NCBI GenBank assembly: GCA_902778985.1
Contig: CACYZS010000058.1
Span: 1 to 7,229 of the forward strand
From: an uncultured Ruminococcus sp.
Lineage (GTDB): Bacteria; Bacillota; Clostridia; Oscillospirales; CAG-272
Direction of reading: 5' to 3'
DNA: 7,229 nucleotides
Under the pieces are notes generated by a model. The model saw nothing but the letters and a program-made list of their open reading frames with translations. It did no database searches and had not been told where the DNA came from. Within the stretch, counting starts at the first letter, position 1. Each line of letters begins with the position of its first letter. Shown in pieces: positions 1 to 4,652 of the stretch. The translations under genes were made by a program, and so were the position numbers.

Positions 1-1014
1 AAAGCCGCGGGGGAAAAGCAGACGGTCCTGTTCTACACGCTCTACGCGCTGGTCTCGGTTCTGACCGTCTTCACCTCAAACGACGTCATCATCCTGACCT
101 TCACGCCCTTCATCTGCTATTTCACGCGCTGCGCGGGGATCGACCCGCTTCCCTACCTCGTATCCGAGTTCGTCGCGGCGAACACCTGGAGCATGGCGCT
201 TCTGATCGGCAATCCCACCAACATCTATCTCGGCGGCTCCGCCGGGATCGGGTTCGGCGAGTACGTTTCGGTGATGGCGCTGCCGACGCTCTTTGCGGGG
301 CTTGCCTCGCTTCTCGTTCTGCGGCTCCTGTTCAGGCGGCAACTATCCGAACCGATCGATCCGATCTGGGTAGAAGAAGATAAGCCCGACCGGATCCTTC
401 TCCCCGTCGGACTTGCGCATCTGTTGCTCTGCACCATCCTGCTCGCGATCGGTCCCTACGTCGGGATCCCGATGTGGTGCGTCTCTCTCGGTTTTGCACT
501 CTCGCTTTTCCTGTTCGTTGCCCTGATCTCGCTGTTCCGGCGCAGAAAGCCGCGGGAACTATACCGGACGGTGCGGCGGCTTCCCTGGCCGCTCGTTCCC
601 TTCGTCCTCTCGATGTTCACCCTCGTCCTGTCGCTCTCGGCGTACGGCGTGACCGGAAAGATCGGGGCGTTCCTCGGGGACCGCGCCGTGATCCTCTCCT
701 ACGGCGGGCTTTCCTGCCTTGCCGCCAACCTCGTCAACAATATCCCGATGAGCGTCCTGTTCAGTTCGGTGCTCTCGGACGGCGGACTTGCCGGAAGTTC
801 CCTTTCCGCCGGGATCTACGCGACCGTGATCGGATCCAACCTCGGCGCGTTTCTGACCCCTCTCGGCGCGCTTGCCGGGATCATGTGGAGTTCGCTTCTC
901 AACCGCGCAGGCGTCTCCTTCTCCTTCAAGAAATTCACCTTCTACGGGATCCTGCTCGTGATCCCTTCGCTTTTCGCCGCGCTGCTCGGTCTGTATCTGC
1001 GCATCGGCATCTGA
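1..1014 (+). CDS. ArsB/NhaD-family (ion transporter superfamily) membrane permease, C-terminal part, 5' truncated
   Basis: The reading frame is open from base 1 to a TGA at 1012-1014, giving 337 visible residues with no start, so the N-terminus lies left of the window. It is a polytopic membrane protein of the ArsB/NhaD/citrate-permease (IT) superfamily, which moves anions such as arsenite or exchanges Na+/H+. The sequence shows the two pseudo-symmetric signature regions: TSNDVIILTFTPF near residues 25-37 followed by ANTWSMALLIGNPTNIYL (60-77), and NLVNNIPM (243-250) followed by SNLGAFLTPLGALAGI (279-294). Hydrophobic segments cover most of the rest, and a charged loop lies near 110-135. ArsB proteins are about 430 residues, so roughly the first 90 are missing. 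Residues 193-1014 contain an internal ATG, but the conserved TSNDV motif lies before it, so that ATG is not the start. The transported ion cannot be told from sequence; no ars genes are visible nearby. It is convergent with the minus-strand operon and probably unrelated to it. Confidence 0.88.
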   Translation, partial: KAAGEKQTVLFYTLYALVSVLTVFTSNDVIILTFTPFICYFTRCAGIDPLPYLVSEFVAANTWSMALLIGNPTNIYLGGSAGIGFGEYVSVMALPTLFAGLASLLVLRLLFRRQLSEPIDPIWVEEDKPDRILLPVGLAHLLLCTILLAIGPYVGIPMWCVSLGFALSLFLFVALISLFRRRKPRELYRTVRRLPWPLVPFVLSMFTLVLSLSAYGVTGKIGAFLGDRAVILSYGGLSCLAANLVNNIPMSVLFSSVLSDGGLAGSSLSAGIYATVIGSNLGAFLTPLGALAGIMWSSLLNRAGVSFSFKKFTFYGILLVIPSLFAALLGLYLRIGI

Positions 1015-1026
1015 CAACAGAAAGAA

Positions 1027-1055
1027 CGCCCGCCGTATTCGGCGGGCGCTTTTTT
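1027..1055 (+). terminator. Rho-independent terminator, probably bidirectional
   Basis: A perfect 9-bp inverted repeat (CGCCCGCCG at 1027-1035, CGGCGGGCG at 1040-1048) encloses a 4-nt loop (TATT) and is followed, after one C, by six T (1050-1055). It starts 12 nt after the stop of the plus-strand transporter gene. On the minus strand the same hairpin follows the EamA gene stop (1061) and is trailed by TTCTTT, so it probably also ends the minus-strand operon, though with a weaker U-tract in that direction. Confidence 0.9.
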
Positions 1056-1060
1056 GGTTT

Positions 1061-1975
1061 TCAGGGGTTTTCGGTTTGTTCCGACACGGTCGTTTTGTCC
1101 CTGTGCATTTCGTTCTGTTCGAGCAGGATCACGCATCCGAGGATCAGAACGATCCCCGCGATCGAAAACGCGTCGGGCTCTTCCCCGAGCAGCGTAAAAC
1201 TGAAGATCGACGCCGAGAGCGGCTCGATGATCGACATCGCCGACGCCGTCCCGGACGGCAACGTTTTGAGAGAAGAGTTGAACAAAAAATACGGAAGGAC
1301 GCAGGTGCAAAGCCCAAGCCCGATGAGCAGCGGCACGGTCGGAAGCGGGCTTGCCGCGATATAGGACGCGATCAAGGTAGGGTGCGAGGGGATCGCGGCG
1401 ATCACCGCCATAAACAGAAACGAATACATCGTCGCCTTGATCGGAGAGCCGCCGCGCCTTACCGCGACCTTCGCCAAAATGTTGTAGATCGCGTACGAGA
1501 CGCCCGAAAGGACGCCGATCAGAACGCCCGGGAGATTGAAACGCCCCCCGCCGATGATCCCCGAGGTGAGGATACAACCGACAAGGATCCCGAGAACCGA
1601 CAGCCCCTTGACGATCCCGAGCCGTTCGTGGAACACGACGACCGAGAACAGAAGGATGTAGATCGGCGAAATGTACATCAGAACGACGGCGGTCGAAACC
1701 GAGGTCATCTGCATCGACTGGAAATAGCAGAACGCCGTCCCGAAGAGCGTCGTGCCCATGGCGATATAGAGCACCAGTTCGCGAAATCCGCGGATCTTGA
1801 ACTGTTGCCGGTCAAACAGCAAAGCGAAGCCCGCCATGCACAGGAAGGAGATCACCCCACGCACGGCGGTCATCTGGAGCGCGGTGAATCCGTAGGGGGA
1901 CAGGAAGTGGACGAAGATCCCCGACGTCCCCCACATGACGCACGCGACGATAACGAATAAAAATGCTCTTTTCAT
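1061..1975 (-). CDS. EamA-domain transporter of the drug/metabolite transporter (DMT) superfamily
   Basis: This 304-residue protein has the normal length and shape of a ten-helix EamA/DMT carrier of the inner membrane. Two EamA repeats are visible, roughly residues 5-137 and 148-287. The first repeat opens with WGTSGIFV (15-22) and contains TAVRG (36-40); each repeat has regularly spaced hydrophobic segments. The tail after about residue 287 is polar and probably cytoplasmic. Family members export or import small metabolites (amino acids, nucleosides, sugars or sugar phosphates), and the substrate cannot be read from sequence. The ATG at 1975 is chosen because the protein then begins with a short Lys-Arg stretch and helix 1; its Shine-Dalgarno is weak (GGGG only 3 nt before the ATG). 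It follows the aldolase gene by 22 nt on the same strand, so it may be the last gene of the sugar operon and move its substrate or a by-product. It could also be an unrelated neighbour. Confidence 0.9.
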   Translation of the reverse strand: MKRAFLFVIVACVMWGTSGIFVHFLSPYGFTALQMTAVRGVISFLCMAGFALLFDRQQFKIRGFRELVLYIAMGTTLFGTAFCYFQSMQMTSVSTAVVLMYISPIYILLFSVVVFHERLGIVKGLSVLGILVGCILTSGIIGGGRFNLPGVLIGVLSGVSYAIYNILAKVAVRRGGSPIKATMYSFLFMAVIAAIPSHPTLIASYIAASPLPTVPLLIGLGLCTCVLPYFLFNSSLKTLPSGTASAMSIIEPLSASIFSFTLLGEEPDAFSIAGIVLILGCVILLEQNEMHRDKTTVSEQTENP

Positions 1976-1979
1976 GATC

Positions 1980-1993
1980 CCCGCCGAAGCGGA
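1980..1993 (-). other. C(UUCG)G tetraloop hairpin in the aldolase-EamA gap
   Basis: Read on the minus strand, CCGC (1992-1989), TTCG (1988-1985), GCGG (1984-1981) forms a 4-bp GC stem capped by the extra-stable C(UUCG)G tetraloop, extendable by one U-G pair (1993/1980). It lies between the aldolase stop (TAA, 2000-1998) and the EamA ATG (1975-1973). No U-tract follows, so it is not a classical terminator. Its 3' arm includes part of the only purine-rich sequence (GGGG) that could act as the EamA ribosome binding site. It may lower translation of EamA or stabilise the upstream mRNA 3' end. The structure is visible; the function is inferred. Confidence 0.4.
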
Positions 1994-1997
1994 CGTT

Positions 1998-2681
1998 TTA
2001 ACCCTTCAGAAGTTCCGAAAGGGTATGATCGCCGAACGCCTTTTTCCAATCGGCGGCAAAACCCGCGATCGAGGTGTCGGTCGAGGTGTGCGAGAGCAGT
2101 TTCTTCAACACGTCGGCGGAGACCGTAGCGGCTCCGGCGCCGGCAAGCGCGACGTCCAGCACCTCGCGCGCGGTCTTGAAGGACGCGGCGAGAATGACGG
2201 TGTCGTAGTCGCCGCAGTCGAACACCTGCTGAATCTCGGCGACGACGCCGATCCCGTCCTCACAGATGTTTTCGAGCCGGCTGACGTACGGGGCGACGTA
2301 AGCGGCGCCCGCGGTCGCGGCAAGAAGCGCCTGTCCCGCGCTGAAAACGGCGGTCACGGTCACCTTGATCCCCTCTTTGGCGAGGGCGGCGGTGGCGCGC
2401 AGTCCGACGTCGGTTGCCGGGATCTTGACGAAGGTGTTCTTCCCGAAGGTCTTGACGATGGTCTTCGCTTCGGAGACGATCTTTTCGTACTCGGTCTCGG
2501 TCACCTGGATATGGAGTTCTTTATCCTCGCCGATGATCTCGCGGATCGTGTGCAGATGCTTGACGATATCCCCGCCCTCACGGGAGAGGATGGTCGGGTT
2601 GGTCGTCACGCCCGAGATCGGATAGTACGTATTGAAATACTTAATGTCGTCGAGGTTCGCGGTATCAAGAATGAGTTTCAT
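1998..2681 (-). CDS. Transaldolase-family class I aldolase, fructose-6-phosphate-aldolase (FSA)-like
   Basis: This is a complete 227-residue TIM-barrel protein, matching the short TalC/FSA subfamily (about 215-230) rather than classical TalB (about 317). Family landmarks: LDTAN (5-9), GVTTNPTIL (24-32), the Schiff-base lysine K86 in FVKIPAT (84-90), and YVAPYVSRLEN (128-138). Two positions separate aldolase from transaldolase in this family. E. coli FSA has Gln59 and Tyr131; short transaldolases have Glu and Phe. Here they are Q59 (HIQV) and Y132 (APYVSR), so cleavage and formation of sugar phosphates by direct aldol reaction is more likely than transaldol transfer. FSA uses dihydroxyacetone, hydroxyacetone or glycolaldehyde as donor with glyceraldehyde 3-phosphate as acceptor. 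The start is supported by GAGGA at 2691-2687, 5 nt before the ATG. The gene follows yjbQ by 10 nt and is probably the carbon-carbon cleaving step of the operon. Automatic annotation would likely call it transaldolase. Confidence 0.9.
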   Translation of the reverse strand: MKLILDTANLDDIKYFNTYYPISGVTTNPTILSREGGDIVKHLHTIREIIGEDKELHIQVTETEYEKIVSEAKTIVKTFGKNTFVKIPATDVGLRATAALAKEGIKVTVTAVFSAGQALLAATAGAAYVAPYVSRLENICEDGIGVVAEIQQVFDCGDYDTVILAASFKTAREVLDVALAGAGAATVSADVLKKLLSHTSTDTSIAGFAADWKKAFGDHTLSELLKG

Positions 2682-2686
2682 ATTCT

Positions 2687-2691
2687 TCCTC
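2687..2691 (-). promoter_or_regulatory. Ribosome binding site of the FSA-like aldolase gene
   Basis: GAGGA lies 5 nt before the ATG at 2681 and immediately after (and touching) the yjbQ stop codon TAA (2694-2692). This is the arrangement expected for translational coupling. Confidence 0.6.
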
Positions 2692-3312
2692 TTATCTCTT
2701 CAGTTGCAGATCGTAGTGGAGGTCGTACGCCTTCTCCTCGTCGGTGAACTTGTGAAGCGTGTTGATCACTTCCCCGTTGTTCCACTTGCGGTCGCCGACG
2801 TCCTCGGTCGTACCCATAACGGTCACGTTGAGTTGACGGTGACGGGCGCGGACCTGGTCCCAGTCGATGAAGTAGACGTGCGCGAATTCGCCGCCGTCAA
2901 GTTCACCGTCCTTGATGGTCATGGTCTCGCTTCTGCCGAAGAAGACCGAACGCAGATGCCCGTCGGTGTTCATACTGGTAAAGTCGCCCGGCTCGTTGAC
3001 GTATCTGCCGAACTGAGAATGGAGCGGACCGGGGTGACGGTACTGATGCTCTTCCTTGAAATCGGGAACCAGTTTCCGCATGATGTCGAGCAGATCGTGC
3101 TGCAGGTACTCAAGATCGAAACTGTCGATGTCGTGCGAGCACTCCTGCACCATGACCGAGCAGGTGGTGTGGTGAGACGCGACGCAGACCGTCCCGTTCT
3201 TCACGCCCGACGCCTTAACGATCTCGCGGATCTCCTTCGACACGTCGTGGAAGGTGGGGATCCACCCTCTCGATTGCAGTTCCAGTTCCTTCTGAAAAAC
3301 GATGAATTCCAT
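2692..3312 (-). CDS. YjbQ/UPF0047-family protein, long form
   Basis: The 206-residue protein belongs to the YjbQ (UPF0047) family, often annotated as secondary thiamine-phosphate synthase because some members complement E. coli thiE mutants; the true reaction is unsettled. Matches to the family in order: SHHTTCSVMVQE (47-57, with the HTT motif), HDLLDIMRKLVPD (72-84), YRHP (91-94), GHLRSVFFGRSETM (118-131) and DGELDGGEFAHV (135-146). H49, H93 and H119 are the probable metal or substrate ligands. E. coli YjbQ is 138 residues; this one has about 12 extra residues between YRHP and the HL motif (around 95-117) and a roughly 40-residue polar C-terminal tail after 167 with no counterpart. The usual T-W-Q after the GxLxxG loop is replaced by F-A-H. 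The start is fixed by AAGGAG at 3326-3321, 8 nt before the ATG. Its place between a sugar-phosphate isomerase and an aldolase suggests a sugar-phosphate role rather than thiamine synthesis. Confidence 0.85.
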   Translation of the reverse strand: MEFIVFQKELELQSRGWIPTFHDVSKEIREIVKASGVKNGTVCVASHHTTCSVMVQECSHDIDSFDLEYLQHDLLDIMRKLVPDFKEEHQYRHPGPLHSQFGRYVNEPGDFTSMNTDGHLRSVFFGRSETMTIKDGELDGGEFAHVYFIDWDQVRARHRQLNVTVMGTTEDVGDRKWNNGEVINTLHKFTDEEKAYDLHYDLQLKR

Positions 3313-3351
3313 GATTTTGTCTCCTTTTATGTTTTCTTTCTTTTTGTTATC
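3313..3351 (-). promoter_or_regulatory. A-rich leader and strong ribosome binding site of the yjbQ-family gene
   Basis: This 39-nt gap between the SIS-gene stop and the yjbQ ATG is the longest inside the operon and is strikingly A-rich on the coding strand in an otherwise GC-rich window. It ends in AAAAGGAGAC, with AAGGAG (3326-3321) 8 nt before the ATG. It probably acts as an unstructured, efficient translation start, perhaps S1-assisted. No convincing -35/-10 pair is visible. Confidence 0.6.
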
Positions 3352-3951
3352 TTACTGGATGCCGTTCAGGCGTTTGCCGACGGCGCCGCCCGGGTGGATC
3401 ACGGCGAATTTCTCCTTGCAGAAACCCGAAAGCCCGATGACCGCCGTCTGGAGCGCGTCGAAAACGGCGCAGGTGACGGCGAAACTGGTGGTTCCCTGAC
3501 AGTTGTCGGGGTCGCACTCCCGCGTGACCTTGATCGGGATCACGACGTCGGACTGGGACGCAAGGGGCGAAGAGAGGTTCTCGGTCACGCCGATCACCGT
3601 TACGCCCTTCTCGCGGGCGACCTTCACGATCGGGAAAAGTTCGTCGGTCTTCCCGCCGCGGGACGTCCAGAGCAGGACGTCGCCTTTTTCGAGGAAGCCG
3701 AGCCCGCCGTGGACCGCTTCCGCCGGAGAGAGGAAACGCGCAGGACGGTCGCAGCAGCACATCAGGTGCGCGAAATGCCGCGCGGCGATCCCGCTGTGTC
3801 CGCAGCCGGTCGAGGCGATCCTGGGAGCCGAAACGAGCAGTTCCGCCGCCCGGAGAAAGTCCGCGCGGTCGATGACCTTCGCCGTTTCAAGGATCGATTC
3901 GCTCTCGGTTTGAAACGCGGCGAGGGCGGAATCTACGATCTGTTCCTTCAT
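3352..3951 (-). CDS. SIS-domain sugar-phosphate isomerase, KdsD/GutQ-like, lacking CBS domains
   Basis: The 199-residue protein is a single sugar isomerase (SIS) domain related to D-arabinose-5-phosphate isomerase (KdsD/GutQ), which interconverts ribulose 5-phosphate and arabinose 5-phosphate. Landmarks: STGCGHSGIAAR (47-58), SPAEAVHGGLG (75-85), TSRGGKTDEL (96-105), KVTREC (141-146) and IHPGGAVGKRL (185-195). KdsD is about 328 residues because two CBS repeats follow; here the protein stops right after the SIS domain. H81, E104, E145 and H186 align with KdsD H88, E111-region, E152 and H193, but the KdsD lysine of TGMGKSG (K59) is a histidine here (H52), and the phosphate loop SNSGES reads SRGGKT. 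Substrate may therefore differ from arabinose 5-phosphate. An in-frame upstream ATG at 4047 would add 32 Arg/Gly-rich residues overlapping the previous gene. The ATG at 3951 is preferred: it overlaps the upstream TGA as ATGA and has GAGGT 9 nt before it. Confidence 0.87.
   Translation of the reverse strand: MKEQIVDSALAAFQTESESILETAKVIDRADFLRAAELLVSAPRIASTGCGHSGIAARHFAHLMCCCDRPARFLSPAEAVHGGLGFLEKGDVLLWTSRGGKTDELFPIVKVAREKGVTVIGVTENLSSPLASQSDVVIPIKVTRECDPDNCQGTTSFAVTCAVFDALQTAVIGLSGFCKEKFAVIHPGGAVGKRLNGIQ
3948..3951 (-). other. ATGA stop-start overlap
   Basis: The ATG of the SIS-domain gene (3951-3949) overlaps the TGA of the TIM-like gene (3950-3948) by the classical 4-nt ATGA arrangement. 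This implies coupled, near equimolar translation of the two isomerases. Confidence 0.9.
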
Positions 3952-4652
3952 TTCCCGTGTACCTCGTCCCAGGTCTTGCGGAGCGTCCAGAGCATCTCTT
4001 CCGCCGCCGCCTCGGGATCCTTCGCCTTCATCACGCCGCTGGTGCAACCGGTCGCCTGCGCGCCGGCGCGAATGACGTTCGCCACGTCCTCGGGGCCGGA
4101 GATGCCCGCGCCCTGTAGGACCATGATGTCGGGATTGATGGCTCTGACCGCCTCGATGGTGTCGACCACGTAACCCATATCGCTCGCCACGCCGGTACCG
4201 ATCAGTTCGGTCGGCTCCGCGACGATCAGGTTCGGGGACATCAGGGCGACCTGCCGGATCTCTTCAACGCTGTCGGCGCAGACGATCGTGGCAAGTCCGA
4301 CCTCGTCGGCGCGCGCGATGCTCTCGCGGATCTGGTCGAGCGTCAGTTTCTTTTCGGCGTGGTTCAGCATCACGCCGACGGCGCCCGCGTCCTTGATCGC
4401 CTCGGGCAGAACCGAACCGAGTCCCCGTCCCGGACGCAACGTGTCCATGTGCTGCGCGTAAACGTGGATGTTCTCGGTATTCTCGGCGAGCAGCCGGATA
4501 TCGGTGTACTGAGGGGTAACGATGACGTCCAGGTCGTATTTGCCCGCGATCTCGTCGATCTTCTTCGCGAGTTTGAGCATACGCTCGCCCCACATGAAGC
4601 ATTTGGGCCCGATCTCGAAATACGGAGCGCGGATCTTATAGTTCTTATACAT
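3948..4652 (-). CDS. Triosephosphate-isomerase-like protein, archaeal-type short TIM
   Basis: The 234-residue protein resembles the short archaeal TpiA form (about 225) more than the bacterial form (about 250). All three catalytic elements of triosephosphate isomerase are present: the N-terminal lysine in NYK (K6), the histidine in GVMLNHAEKK (H98), and the loop-6 glutamate in AEPTELIGTG (E146, mobile loop 147-154). Phosphate-binding turns GAGIS (181-185) and SGV (205-207) are also kept. The segment following the catalytic strand-1 lysine, IRAPYFEIGPKCFMWG (7-22), is unlike ordinary TIM, and YAQHMD (65-70) replaces the usual GAQ-N region. It acts in the cytoplasm on a triose or tetrose phosphate. 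Known TIM homologues in sugar operons, such as L-erythrulose-1-phosphate isomerase (LerI/EryH), show that a non-triose substrate is possible. The start has AAAGGA 7 nt upstream (4665-4660). It overlaps the kinase gene by 8 nt and the SIS gene by 4 nt. A housekeeping role is less likely than a pathway-specific one. Confidence 0.85.
   Translation of the reverse strand: MYKNYKIRAPYFEIGPKCFMWGERMLKLAKKIDEIAGKYDLDVIVTPQYTDIRLLAENTENIHVYAQHMDTLRPGRGLGSVLPEAIKDAGAVGVMLNHAEKKLTLDQIRESIARADEVGLATIVCADSVEEIRQVALMSPNLIVAEPTELIGTGVASDMGYVVDTIEAVRAINPDIMVLQGAGISGPEDVANVIRAGAQATGCTSGVMKAKDPEAAAEEMLWTLRKTWDEVHGK
3961..3965 (-). promoter_or_regulatory. Ribosome binding site of the SIS-domain gene
   Basis: GAGGT lies 9 nt before the ATG at 3951, inside the last codons of the TIM-like gene. 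It decides the 3951 start over the in-frame ATG at 4047. Confidence 0.55.

Noticed and set aside
474..1364. A plus-strand frame overlapping the end of the ArsB-like gene and the terminator
   Set aside because: It is out of frame with the recognisable transporter motifs, runs through a strong terminator and has arginine-rich shadow composition.
1076..1960. A 294-codon plus-strand frame opposite the EamA gene
   Set aside because: The translation is an Arg/Asp/His/Gln-rich string typical of an antisense shadow, whereas the minus strand gives a clear ten-helix membrane protein.
1976..2000. Intrinsic terminator between the aldolase and EamA genes
   Set aside because: The hairpin is only 4-5 bp and is followed by GGATCATGAAAAG rather than a U-tract, so termination is not supported.
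3952..4047. N-terminal extension of the SIS-domain protein from an upstream in-frame ATG
   Set aside because: The 32 residues are Arg/Gly-rich, fully overlap the TIM-like gene and precede the normal SIS N-terminus. The ATGA overlap and GAGGT site support the start at 3951.
2632..4173. A 513-codon open frame on the plus strand opposite the aldolase, yjbQ, SIS and TIM-like genes
   Set aside because: Its translation is low-complexity, rich in Arg, Asp, Val and Gly with no family resemblance, and it is antisense to four well-supported genes. GC-rich codon use on the minus strand leaves few stops in this antisense frame.
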